Part shown: one piece after another, positions 34,421-47,661 of the stretch
Layout: every line of letters starts with the position of its first letter
How positions within the stretch are numbered: position 1 is the stretch's first letter
Assembly: GCA_024509875.1 (NCBI GenBank)
Contig: JAMPIV010008516.1
Location: 42,501-106,500, forward strand
DNA from: Oreohelix idahoensis
Taxonomy: Eukaryota; Mollusca; Gastropoda; Stylommatophora; Oreohelicidae
Length of the DNA stretch: 64,000 nt
Direction: 5' to 3'
Position numbers and translations under genes: made by a program
Notes under the pieces: generated by a model
Told to the model about the DNA's origin: nothing
What the model saw: only the letters and a program-made list of their open reading frames with translations
Database searches by the model: none

Positions 34421-37400
34421 CAATGATTATACGAATAGAAATATTCACTCCTCTTACTCACACTCTGTCAATCTGTGGCCACACTCAATCTCGCTTACCA
34501 ACTAGTTGTTTACCGACATCTTGAACATATCATCATGGTACATGTAACAAAATCCAGTGTTGTGTTTCGCCGAAGTGAGCCCCAGTCCCTCCACGAATAA
34601 TTAAATATTAATAATTAATGGGGAACGCTTACTTTGGAGTTGATTATTGGATATGATAATGTCACGTCAGATAGTTCAGGTAGCAAAATAATTACCAAGA
34701 TCTAGTGTTCACAGTGGACAGTAGTTAATACTTCCAATAGTTAAAGGAAATGTCTGGTAGGTAAATCTTTCTGGATAAATCCACTTGACAACACAATGGT
34801 CAGTAGTCGGGAACAATGTTATGTTTAGATATTTCGCCACAGCGAGCTGATATAATTGCATGAAAAAAATCTGGATATTTGGTGTCTCCAGTTATAATTA
34901 ATTCTTAATGTCTATACGTTTGGACTCTCTCTGTGAATGAAGCAAGCGGACCGCACAGGTCAACCCCGAAGACCCGATAAAGACTAAGAATTGTTACTGT
35001 TGTATTTAGACTTAGACCGCTGGCAGGCTGGTTTGTAATCAGTACTAAATTTAGGAGAAATCAAAACATTTAATCACAATATCAATATCCTATCCTGTCA
35101 CGCGTACGGTAAGATCTCTTATCCACTCCGTCATTTAATTAAATTAAAAGCACACAGGTCTTAGCCTATCTTATCACGCTTCGCTCACCTGTTACGGGTT
35201 GGGTTTTAAGTATGCTCCTTTTCCCCTTCCCGCCCCGGTAAACTCTCAGCGCACAATATCAGTGATAATTTAGTTATGACTACTTTACAAATATCGCTTG
35301 TCATTCCTAGCTATTTGTTTCGGCACATGATATTACACTAGTCATTTACACAATTACACGTAATGAATTAGAAGTAAATTTATATTCCGTCAATAGTCAG
35401 TCGCCTAGTGTACTTATCAGTCACTTAAAACACCTCTTTCTAGGTGATAGCGATTAGTTACATTTACATTACAGCTGGCAAAATTAGCTATATGTTATTT
35501 AATACGCTAGTCAATTAACACACAGAAAATCCCAGTGAATTATAATGAGGAACTTAACACATTAAATCACTTAAATACTAATATATATTACCGCAAATCA
35601 GAGAAATGAAACAATCTCCACGGAATCTAGTAATCCACTTTTTACAATGGCTCTAGAATGGCGAGCTAGATGTTTCCAAAAATTCTGTAGCGACTTTGGG
35701 TGAACGGAGTATATGTACGGAAAAGCTATTATTTTCACTGACTGGTGCGAGAAATCGCGCCTTCGGCCATATCAGGAAAATCAACGCGTTCGGCTCTCGA
35801 GAAAAAGATTTTCTGTTCACAGATGCCGACCAAGAACATAGACGTCGCTCAGCGAACGGACCGTCTTTGATCTCGTCTCTCTGCTATAGATCAGAGATTA
35901 CCTCCCCTGGATCACGGACACCGAATGTGGTCGGTAAATCTTATTATCTCCCCTTTTGCGTTGGCTTAAGGCCCCTGAAATGTTGGACATCAAACCGTTA
36001 GCGGCCGAACTCCTGCTCGCGTTTCCCCCTGATCAAAGAACCCAATTATCTATCCGCACGCTCCTGTCTGTCAGCAATGCTAATTGCCAAATCAGCTCGC
36101 GTGATAATTTGTGATAAGCGAATTATGCTTTCGCTGACTGTTATCTTAGCCTGTAAAAACGAAGGTAAACGCTTGTCTGCCTGTAAACAGAAGAAATAGG
36201 CGTGGCTTCAAAGGTGCGTCTACAGTCAGTGAATTTCGTTAGCGAGTTGTATGTTTTTGCGTAGCAAAAATTATAAACCTAAGATGGGGAAGCAAGATTG
36301 ACTCTCCCTCGCCACTTGTGACTTAGTTAAGAGCTACTGTCCCACCACCTCTGGCTACCAAAAGGAGATAAGGGTTCACTAAGTTCCACAGACACACTAT
36401 ACAGACAAAGCATACGGTACAGTATAGTTAAAGATGAACTGATCTAGTGTACATTTTATAGTTTATTAACACAACAAATCAAATCCGCAGTAAACAAAAT
36501 AAAGTGCAAGTGCGCATCGCCTGAATAAAAGAACGATTTAAGTGAAAGACAATATATAAACAAATAAAAAACCAAATTCCCGACTCTCCTTTCACCCTTG
36601 CATAAACCGAATAAAAGATTAAATAACTCTACTCGGTGGGGTCTCTGACTACGAGCCACCACTCCTGTCTACACTATAGTATCTAACTAACACTCTATCC
36701 CACTGAAGGTGGAGAACGAAATAACTACTGTCTCAAGCGCTCTGTCCTACACAATCGATTCCTACACCACGAGCACTGCTACACTACTGACTATGCAGCG
36801 CTAACTCAGAAGCTGTCCTCTGTCTATCAATCTGACCCTACTGGTCCCAGCTAGTTTCTCTCTATCTACTCCGTCTTGATTCAGTGACTATCTGACGCCA
36901 CTGTCTACTTCTGAGGATCTGATGAGTTGCTGCTTCGTCACTCCCCTCTTCTTGGTTGCAGTTTGGGAAGGTATGTTTTCCCTATCTCCTTTCCGTTATA
37001 CTGATACCGAGGGTCTGGTTCTCTACAGCGATATGTTGTGGCCAAAGGCTGTAGTTGTTTTCTCGGCTTTATTATGGCTGTATTAGAAGCACAAGGCAAC
37101 GCGCCTATTTGGTGTGCTTTAACGAGCTAAGAGCTCCTGATTTAAGAAAACCGTTCCCGCTGAGGCATGTGCCCTCACTGCAAGAGAACGTCTCCTTTCT
37201 TTCACTGGTGCAGACGTACTGGGCGCCGGTACTAACGCGTACCCAGTTCTCTTCACCTCTGACGATGTCTCGAGCCTTCTAAGTCTGAGAAGGCAAAATA
37301 CTGTGGTAGGTTGTAGGGCAGTCTACAGCCTCCCCTATGTGCCGTGACAATGCTGTAAAACGAAAACAAAATAACAACATCTATACAACAAGTCAAAATA

Positions 37401-37473
37401 TTCTCATCCCTAACACATTAACACCCTAATTCCTGTACTCCCTGGGGTCCCCTAAATAAAAACTGCCCCCTAC
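34421..37473. other. Unassigned, probably old element sequence
   Basis: No protein-coding similarity on either strand. On the minus strand around 37345-37320 a purine tract (ATAGGGGAGGC) precedes TGTAGACTGCCC, which resembles a PPT/LTR-start junction, so part of this stretch may be an LTR of an unrecognised element. No matching second LTR was found. Confidence 0.35.
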
Positions 37474-37483
37474 TCACAAATCT

Positions 37484-39740
37484 TACTTACTTACTTAGTC
37501 GTTCCCCTTCTACCGTGAGGTGTAGAGGTTTGGAAGAGAGAGCGCCAGACTATCCTATCGGCTGTCTTCCTCCTGGCCTGGTTCCATTCTAGTCCTCGAT
37601 CCTTCAAAGATTGTCTAATGTTGTCCTCCCAGCGGACTCTGGGTCGTCCTCGGGGTCTGGATCCTTGGCTCTTTGTTTCCCATGCTTGTCGTGGTATCCG
37701 ATCTTCTCCCATTCTGCAGACATGGCCAAACCATCTTAATTGGGACTGTTCTACTTGGGTCTGCAGGGGGTAGGATTTAATTCCTTGACGTATCGTCTGG
37801 TTGCGTACCATGTCTCTTCTTGTTACTTCAACCACCTTCCTCAGATACCTCATTTCTGAGGTTTGGATCTGGCTTTTATGGGTTGTAGTCATTGCCCATG
37901 ACTCGCATCCGTATGTCAAGACTAGGACATAGGTGGAGCGGTATACAGCCATCTTCGTTTTCTTACCAACCTCTCTCTTGCTGAGGAATCCTCGATTTAT
38001 GGCCTGAAAAAGTCTCCCAGCTGCTGCTTTTCGAGTGGCCAACTCTTCTTTGATGCCTCCCTTTCGGTCTATAATAGCTCCGAGGTATTTAAAGTGGTCG
38101 ACCTGCTCCAGGACCTGTTCTCCCAGCTTAATCTGATGTTTTCTTTCTTCTCGTGATATCACCATGGATTTTGTTTTAGAGCTACTTATGACCATCCCTC
38201 TCTTCTCCAGCTCTTCCTTCCAGACTTGCAGGTTGGATTGGAGATGTGCCTCTGATTTAGCAATCAGGGCAACATCATCAGCAAATGCCAGCTCCGAAAT
38301 ATAGACCTGTCTCATCTTCCAGTACCCCACTGAATACTTTCTTGTTCTCTCCTTACATGCCTTCATGACATCGTCCATAAGGAGTATGAAGAGGTAAGGT
38401 GATAGGATATCACCTTGTCTTACACCAGTGGTGGTCCTGAACTCTTCCGACTTATGGTTTGCTGTCCTCACATAATTTCTGCAAGACTTATAGAAGCTCT
38501 GTATAGCATGAATCAGAGGTGCTGGAATATTCTTCCTTGCCAAACAGTCCCAAAGGTTGCTCCAGGGGACCCTGTCAAACGCCTTTTTCAGATCTATGAA
38601 ACAAAGATGCATCTCACTCTTATACTCAAGAGCCTTTTCACTCAGCTGTCTGAGTGTGAAGATTAGGTCTTGAGTACTTCGGTTTGCTCGGAATCCGCAC
38701 TGGACCTCATCCAATTGTGGCTCAGCTAGGCGTCGGAGTCTCTGCTCTAGGATTCTAGAGTAGATTTTACCAGGGACACTGAGAAGGGATATGCCTCTAT
38801 GGTTTCCATACTGTCAATTGTCACCCTTTTTGAAAATTGGTGTTATGATGGCAATCTCCCAATCCTTTGGTATGGTCTTGTTGTACCACGCTGCCTGTAA
38901 AACCCTTAAGAGTAATAGGTCGCCTGATGCTCCCATGAACTTAACCATTTCTGGGTTTATACCATCATGCCCTGCTGCTTTGCCCATCTTGATTTTCTCC
39001 AGTGCTGCCTTCAGTTCTTCCATCTTTATGTCATCTTCACCATCATTGGTTTTCTCTTCTGTGCTAGTGTTTATCATTTCTGATGCTTCACCATGCTCAC
39101 CATCCAGGAGTTCTGAGAAATATTCTTTCCATCTTCCCATTACTTCCTTTGGGGCAGTAAGCAATTTGCCTTGCTTGTCCTTTATAAATTTGAGAGGGCA
39201 TTGTTTTTCCTTCCTCATGTTCTTCAGGGTCTTGTAAAACAATTTCTGGTCTTCTTGGGCATCTTTTTCCTAGCTTTTCTCCAAATTCTTCCCAGGACTT
39301 CTGTTTTGCTGCTAGCACTTTGTTCTTTGCTTCTGTTCTGAGTGTCACATATTCTCTATATTTTTCCATTTGTCCTGTTGTGTTTTTAGCTCCTAAGTAT
39401 TGTTTCCATGCCATTTTCTTCTCTCTTATTTTCTCTTTGACTTCCTCTGTCCACCAAGGTGTCCTCTTTCTCTTGTTCCCAAGTCGGACTTCACCGCATG
39501 CTTCTGCAGCAGCTGTCTTTATGATATCCTTGAATTTAATCCAGAGGGTTTCCAAGTCATCAGGTCGTTCTTCTGTGTTGCTCACCGCTGCAGCAATAAG
39601 CCCCTGATATCTGGTCTTAATTTCTGGCTCTCTCAGCTTGTAGGTCCTAATGCTCATTTCTCCTGCTCGTTTACTTGGTTTCTTGCGTGATGTTGGACAG
39701 TTCCTAGGCTGAGCAACTCTTTCAGTTGTTCTTTTGATTG
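37484..39740 (-). mobile_element. 5'-truncated LINE with (AAGT)n tail and 10-bp TSD
   Basis: Perfect direct repeats TCACAAATCT at 37474-37483 and 39741-39750 flank a minus-strand non-LTR element. Its 3' end is GACTAAGTAAGTAAG, the same tail as in the small fragments at 6550-6600 and 6797-7422. It is cut at the 5' side inside the linker between endonuclease and RT, so the endonuclease is missing. The insertion sits in unassigned sequence that continues from 37473 to 39751. Confidence 0.93.
37491..39740 (-). pseudogene. LINE reverse transcriptase, RTE-like (one frameshift, one stop)
   Basis: Three consecutive open segments form one RT. The first (39097 to about 39740; the open frame itself runs on into flanking sequence to 39783) has the linker TPWWTEEVKEKIREKK. 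After a shift in an A run near 39255, 38814-39242 has LLDGEHGEASE, GKAAGHDGINPEMVKF and PIFKKGDN, ending at an in-frame TGA. The last segment (37491-38714) continues in the same frame: CGFRANRSTQDLIFTLRQ, FIDLKKAFDRVPW, GVRQGDILSPYLF and catalytic LAFADDVALIAKSE. The post-RT tail ends RRGTTK. All RT motifs are intact, so the copy is young but truncated and interrupted. Confidence 0.9.
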
Positions 39741-39750
39741 TCACAAATCT

Positions 39751-41491
<1,741 letters not shown>

Positions 41492-41504
41492 TTATTAGTT
41501 ACAT

Positions 41505-42379
41505 CTGTGGTAAGCAGATGGAGAGGTGGGTCGAGCACTACTCTGAGCTTTACGCTAGAGACAATACCGTTACGCCTGCAGCCCTTGATGCTGTCAATAG
41601 TCTGCCAACTATGGAGGAGCTGGATGCCGAACCAACATTAGAGGAACTCAGTAAGGCCATTGATAGCTTGGCCTCTGGCAAAGCACCAGGCAGTGATGGG
41701 ATTCCTCCTGATTTAATCAAATGCTGTAAGAGCACGCTATTACATCCCCTGCATAGGATGCTGTGCCAGTGCTGGGAAGAGACAACTATTCCTCAAGACA
41801 TGCGAGATGCCAAGATTGTAACACTGTATAAAAATAAAGGAGACAGAAGTGATTGCAATAACTACAGAGGCATCTCTCTTCTTAGTATTGTTGGTAAGGT
41901 GTTTGCCAAAGTCATCTTAATGCGACTACACAAGTTAGCTGAGTGCATATATCCAGAGGCACAGTGTGGATTCCGAGCTGGCAGATCAACAACAGACATG
42001 ATCTTCTCTCTCCGCCAGCTTCAGGAAAAATCAAGAGAGCAGAAAAGACCAATATATATCGCCTTTATAGACCTCACAAAAGCATTCGACCTGGTTAGTA
42101 GGGATGGACTCTTTAAAATCCTCCTGAAAATAGGCTGCCCTTCTAAAATGCTGGAAATGATAAAGTCATTCCATGACGACATGAAGGGAACAGACCAATA
42201 TGCTGGAAGCACGTCACATCCCTTTGATATACGAAGTGGCGTTAAACAAGGCTGTGTTCTGGCTCCGACCCTCTTCGGAATCTTCTTTGCCTTACTCTTG
42301 AAACATGCATTCAGAGATGCAACTGAAGGAATATGCCTTCACACTAGTGTCGACGGGGATCGTATTTGCAAGATTCGGA
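41505..42379 (+). pseudogene. Nested LINE RT, first segment
   Basis: The open frame from Met 41518 encodes the RT fingers and palm of an RTE-like LINE: MERWVEHYSELYARDN, LASGKAPGSDGIPPDLIK, IVTLYKNKGDRSDCNNYRG, CGFRAGRSTTDMIFSLRQ, AFIDLTKAFDLVSRDG and GVKQGCVLAPTLFGIFFALL. It breaks off in CKIR, just before the catalytic FADD block, where Element D is inserted. Residues after that point in the same frame (to 42420) are read from LTR sequence and do not belong to the protein. Related LINEs have about 15 more residues here, so a small deletion at the junction is possible. Confidence 0.92.
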
Positions 42380-42725
42380 CCTCTGCTCAGAACTGGTCTG
42401 CTGAGCCACATACGCAGTAAATAATCAAAATGTCAAAACGTACCTGTTTTGTTTTCTTCATTTGAAATACACTTTTTCTTACACACACACTTTAGTGCTC
42501 CGAATATATCTTATACAACAATATCAAATCTTACGCTGAGCACGTTCAATATCTAACTACACACTTGAGAGCAACACCTTTCCCCTGCCTACACTTAGCG
42601 CGTCTCTAACCAGACTCTGTCAAAAACCCCGTTTCAACATTCTTCGTTCACGCCTAACATGTGTTTACGCATCTCGACTTTCTCGTGCAATACTTTTTTT
42701 TTCACTCACTCAAACCTGTAATGGA
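42380..42725 (-). repeat. Element D 3' LTR (probably truncated)
   Basis: Near-identical to 50605-50950. On its left it abuts LINE coding sequence directly. If the 5' LTR is about 1.07 kb, roughly 0.7 kb of this copy's 3' part is missing, probably by deletion at the junction. Confidence 0.75.
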
Positions 42726-44395
42726 CTTAATTCTAAGTTACTTCCCTTAAGACAAAGCCGAATCTTACACATCTTATCTCCCTTCATTAACGACAAATAA
42801 TCTGCAACCAAACCCATCCATATCTCTCCAACCATTTTTTCTACCTTCTTTCTCTCTATCAAAACCAAACCACCGTTCACACCTCCCCCCCCCCCCCCCC
42901 TTAAAAAAAAATTTCTCTCACAGAGAAAATTTCCCGAAAAATCTCCACTCACTCTCTTCCTTCCCTCTTCTACTACCAATTCCATCCCTTTCTTCCTCTA
43001 CATCTGCCCCAATGAGACCCACCATTCTCCACTTCTAATCAACCTCACTCATCTTCCTGTCTACAATTTCCATTTCAAAGTATACATTTTCCATCATGGA
43101 ATTGTTTTCATATTATACATTTTACTGAATACAACTCTTTTCGTGTTACAACTTGTACATAATGGAACTCATTTCATAGTACACCTTGTCGTTTGCTCCT
43201 TTACGACTCTTACTAGACCTTTCTAACTTCATTAGCCATTTACCATCCCTTTTATCTCTACTCCCAAGTTTATTATCCCGCCTACGCGAATTATCTTGAA
43301 TTTCTGCCTATCTCATTAATCGTTCTACTTAGCTGCATATCTTTCCTACGTTATCTACATTTCATTTCCATCTTCCCTTGTGGTTAAAAGAAACCCGTAA
43401 CCATATACAATGTGTACTGTTTCCTCAACATAATTATTCTCTCCTCTATTCTCATTTCCTTAGTTTTTCTATCTCATTTTATTCTTCCTTATTATCTCCC
43501 TATAACCTCCATTTCTTATACTTGGAGAAACCTCGCTTCCCACAAAGTCTTCACCACACTCTGGCAACTGCCAAAAAAATCTGCATCTTCCTCAACTCCG
43601 TTGTCAGCTCCCTCTAGATTATCACATCTAATTATCCAATTTTCTCTATATCTTCGCCATTTCCCTATGGCCCTCATCTACCGCCATATTCTCTATAGTT
43701 TCTCCAATACTCCTTTAGTTGTCTCGTAATTCCCTTTCGTCTCCTCTCTGTGACTTCTCAATTCCTCCCATCTACGTCTCTTTCCCTTAATCTATGGCTT
43801 CCCTGCCACTTTCCTCTTCTCTTCCACCACTGCAGTAGTCCATCGTTCGGACCTACTCAGCTCACTTTTATGTTTAGTGTAGAACGATTGCATCTAGCTT
43901 CCAAACAACTAGACTCTCGCTGCAATTTCTACTTCTCTCCTCTCCCTCATAACCGCTACTCTCGTTCCCTCTCTGGAACTGTGCTGTCCAATTTCTCAAC
44001 CACAACTCCGTCCATCTCCCAACACCTCTCATCATCACTGCCGTCCTCCTCTACGTCTTCAACATCTCAGTCTCCATATTACTCCGTACCTCCATACCTC
44101 ATATTGCTCCATAACTGCCGTCCTCCTCCACGGCCTCACCAAAATCTCAGTCTGCACTATTCCTGCCGTCGTCACCACGGCGTTTCACATAATTTCCGCC
44201 ATACTACCATGGCCTCTAATCTACTTCTTACATCTCCTTCCCTCGTCTCCTCTACTGCAGTACCCTGTTGGTCAGGTGTACCCAGTTTACTTCTTAAGTG
44301 CGGTATGGACCAATCATACTTGTCTTTTTAAGACTAGCAACCGCCGCCATCTTGTTCCATATAACATATGCTATGTCTCCTCCCATAGCCTCCTC
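42726..44395 (-). other. Element D noncoding 3' region
   Basis: Strongly pyrimidine-rich on the plus strand with a poly-C run at about 42885-42900. No open frame with recognisable domains on the minus strand. The plus-strand frame 43750-44331 is low-complexity Ser/Pro/Leu and not a gene. This is where RT and integrase would be expected in a gypsy element, but I see no trace of them. Confidence 0.55.
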
Positions 44396-47300
44396 CTATG
44401 CTAACTTATTCATCAATTTTAGCATCTCCATCATCCTAGCCTCTCTGGCTCTAAGCGCTTCTAACTCTATCTGTTTATCCAAATCGTGAGTCTCCTCTTC
44501 TCGTCTAACCTCGTCAACACTTTGCTTCCTCTCCACCTCTGTATCTCGTGAGTTTCTCTCGACCTCCTTACTTCTTACTCCGTCAACCGTTTGCCTCGGT
44601 TTCCCTCTATCTTCCATTTCTTCCCTTCTCGTACTCCCTGTACTCTTTAATTTGTCTCTACCTCGACTTGTACTCCTAGTATCTCTCATACTACTACTCC
44701 TATTTCTATCTCCCTTTCTAGCCTCTCGGCTCTTGGATCGGTACTCCCTTCGATCCGTATTTCCTCTCTCTTCCTCCTTTCTAGCCTCCCGGCTCTTAGA
44801 TCGGTAATTCCCTCGATCTGTATGTGTTCTATTTCTCTGTGTATCTAATCCCTCTGGACTCTTGGATAGGTATTCCCGTCAACCCGTATCTCTTCTATCT
44901 TCTCTTCTATTTCTCAGCCTATCTCGGCTATTGGATCGGAAATCCCTTCGATCCGTATCCCTTCTTATTTCTCTACTATTATCTCTCCTATTCTCCTCGC
45001 TCTCTCTAGTCCTGAATCGGTATTCTCCTCGACTCGTATCCCTCCTATTACTAGCCTCTCTGCTCTTGGATCGGTATTCTCTTCGACCCGTATCCCTACT
45101 TGTCTCCATAGTATTTCTATTCTTAGATCGGTATTCTCGTCGATCTGTACTTCTACTACTTTCATGTTTCTGAACTTCTTCCTCTTTCTGCTTCGCCTTC
45201 TCTGTGGCTTTCTTTATATCATCACCTGCCCCATGTGCTGTGACATCTTCCTTTTTCTCTGATGTGTGTCTATTCATATCCTGTTTGCTTTCTAACTCTT
45301 CCAACTTCCTCTCTAAATCTGCACAAAGTGCAGTTAACTCTTCTATTTTTGTTCTATCTTTATTTCCTTCTTCCTCTTTGTTTTTCCTCGACCTTCCTTG
45401 GTCGACACTGTCTATTTCCCATTGACCCGTTCCCTTGGTCTTTCTATCTAGTTCCTTTTGCACTTCTCTATGACTATATTTCTCCTTTTCCAATTCTTCA
45501 AATTTCCTGTCCATATACTGAACAATTGCCCGTATGTCCTTCATCTCCGCTACACTACTATTTCTTACTTTATTCTTCCTCTTTAGTCTGACCTCTTCTA
45601 CATGTCTCAACTTTGCTAGACGCCTTCTGTAATCCTCTGAATCGTCTGATGACGACGACCGCTGTCTCTTCATCCCTCTTATGTTTTCTTCCTCCATCTC
45701 TTCCTGCGTATCTGAATCTTTAGCTGATGTGTCCTCTATATTCTGAGTTTGACTTGCACCACTTTGTTGTTTAGTCTCTATCTGTTGCTCCTTTTGTTTC
45801 AATAGCTGCTGCTCCTGTGCTCTGTTTCTTTGTTCTGCAGCTCTCGTATGTTTGTACGGTGCATCTATTTCTGTTTCAATATTATTCCATTGTTTCCTTA
45901 TTCCTGTCGTATCTTCTAGAATCGCATTGTACTGTTTACTCTCTGTATCCTGCCATACTTGTATCCTGTCTTCTTCTGGCCTATATGTGCCCATCTCCTC
46001 TTGTTCGCTGTGTAAGATTTCTGGCCTATATGTGCCCATCTCCTCTTGTTCGCTGTGTAAGATTTCTGGCCTATATGTGCCCATCTCCTCTTGTTCGCTG
46101 TGTAAGATTTCTGGCCTATATGTGCCCATCTCCTCTTGTTCGCTGTATAAAATTTGGGGGGTTGGGGTTAACCGATCAGATGTTGTTTCTGGTTCTGCAT
46201 GGACGTGTGTTCTTCCTGCCATTGTGCGACTCTGACTACCTGTTGATGTTTCTCCATAGTCATCTTCCCATCCTACTCTCCAGTTGTCTCCTATCCTGTT
46301 AGACTCCTTCCAGTCACTATCCTTTTGTGTTGCTTCAATTCTACGTGTTCCTATCCTATCATGTGTATTGTTATGTTGTTTATGTCCTTCCGTGTAGTGT
46401 GGTGTGTTATTGGGAATCCGTGTACATCTTTCTTGAACACTGCCTCTCATACTATACATACTATGGCTCCTTATATAGCCTCTTATATCCATCGGTCTAT
46501 CTTCCTCTATTTCGTCTACGACAAGCTTGTAGATTTCTTCCTTTCTTTGTGATAAGTCTATATCAAACTTTTCTTCCAGAATTTTCTGCACCTCCTTTAG
46601 TACCACGATGTCTGGTTTAGTTCTTCCAAGGATGGCTTTTATTTCTTTCCTCAACTGCTCTATACTTGGTTGAGGTATTTTGATCCTTTCCATCTTTTCT
46701 GTTACACCGTTAACTCTCTGTATTCCATTCTCTTTTGTGTGCTTTTTCTCTCCTAACACTGCATTGAGTCTGAATGGTGTGCATACATCTTCCTTGATTC
46801 CTACCTTGTCCTGCTTCCTTGTTTCCACTTTCTTCTGCTCTCTGTATATCTTGTTGTTAACTCTATGTTGTGGTACCACCACTGTTTGTGGTTTCCGATT
46901 TTGTCTCTGACGCGCGTTGTTATTGTTCATAGTTTCTTGTATTTGGTGCTTTTCTTGGTATTCCATATTTCCTTCCTGACCTTCCATCAGTTGTACCCTT
47001 CCTAATACAAATCCTCTTGGTATTCTAACTGTTTTTCCCGTGGTGTTTATAATCATCGTTGGAAATTGTTGTCTTTTTCCAATTTGTACTATTCCTTCTA
47101 CCATTTCTAGTCCGGGTTCATCTAGTATATCTCCATCTTCCCAGTCGAGTGTTAAGACCGTTTGTCCTTGGTTGAAATATGGGGATCTTTTCAACTTGCC
47201 TTGAACAATACCGACTTCATTCGGTCGCAGCGTAACTGTTGTTCTGTTTCGGATTATGGACGCTATGTATACGTCGTCCTGTAACCTGATGCATTCGCCA

Positions 47301-47584
47301 TGTATCTTCAGTTGGTGAGTATCAAAATGTACTTGAGCCTTATGTTTTAGCAGAAAATCACGTCCTAGTATGATATTTCTCGTCATCCCCTTCACAATGG
47401 TGAACGTGTGTTCCACGATCATATTGCCAATTCTCATTTGCACCATAGCTGTTCCCATCACTTTCAGGTTTTCTCCTGACACCGAGGTAAGTGTATTTTG
47501 TGACTTTCTGTATTGAGCTACGCCTCGTATCTGTTTATAAAGTCCAAACCTAATAAGGCTTACAGTAGCCCCTGAGTCTACCAA
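44396..47584 (-). CDS. Element D protease-DEK_C-repeat-RS polyprotein
   Basis: One frame, open 47584-44879 (901 residues), then an in-frame TGA (probably from CGA) and open again to 44396, about 1060 residues in all. Residues 1-90 are a retropepsin: VDSGATVSLIRFGLY (catalytic Asp3) and NIILGRDFLL (70-79). A beta-rich linker to about 200 is usual after gypsy proteases. Residues 305-360 (PSIEQLRKEI through DIDLSQRKEEIYKLVVDEI) match the DEK_C helical fold known from the chromatin protein DEK. Then come four copies of ILHSEQEEMGTYRPE (about 478-537), a Gln/Glu-rich segment, an acidic Ser patch (SSSSDDSEDY), a coiled coil (about 670-790) and Arg/Ser repeats such as RREYRSKSRE. The protease frame is open about 120 nt upstream of this Met and overlaps the end of gag in the -1 frame. 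DEK_C and RS regions suggest chromatin or RNA binding; that is inference. Confidence 0.85.
45975..46154 (-). repeat. 45-bp coding minisatellite (4 units)
   Basis: Four in-frame 45-bp units encode the 15-residue repeat ILHSEQEEMGTYRPE. The units are almost identical at DNA level, including synonymous sites, so the expansion is recent. The plus-strand frames over it (45817-46302) are shadows. Confidence 0.95.
46505..46672 (-). other. DEK_C-like domain in Element D
   Basis: About 56 residues. Recognised by the alternating pattern LRKEIKAIL, an acidic/Thr-like turn, EVQKILEEKFDIDLSQRKEEI and LVVDEI, which follows the DEK_C family signature (helix, helix, vDLsxrKxxIxxLIdeil). DEK_C mediates DNA binding or dimerisation in DEK and occurs in other eukaryotic proteins. 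I know of no retroelement with it, but could not search. Confidence 0.8.
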
Positions 47585-47661
47585 TGCTCTATATCTCCTT
47601 CCGTGTATTTCGACAATACATGAGCAAGGGTCTGGTTTATGAGCTAGCTCGATTGCTGTTG

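Noticed and set aside
43750..44331. 193-codon plus-strand open frame, Ser/Pro/Leu-rich
   Set aside because: Low-complexity reading of pyrimidine-rich DNA in the 3' region of Element D; no family similarity.
45817..46302. Plus-strand frames with repeated AYMCPSPLVRC
   Set aside because: Antisense shadow of the 45-bp repeat that encodes ILHSEQEEMGTYRPE in the long minus-strand polyprotein.
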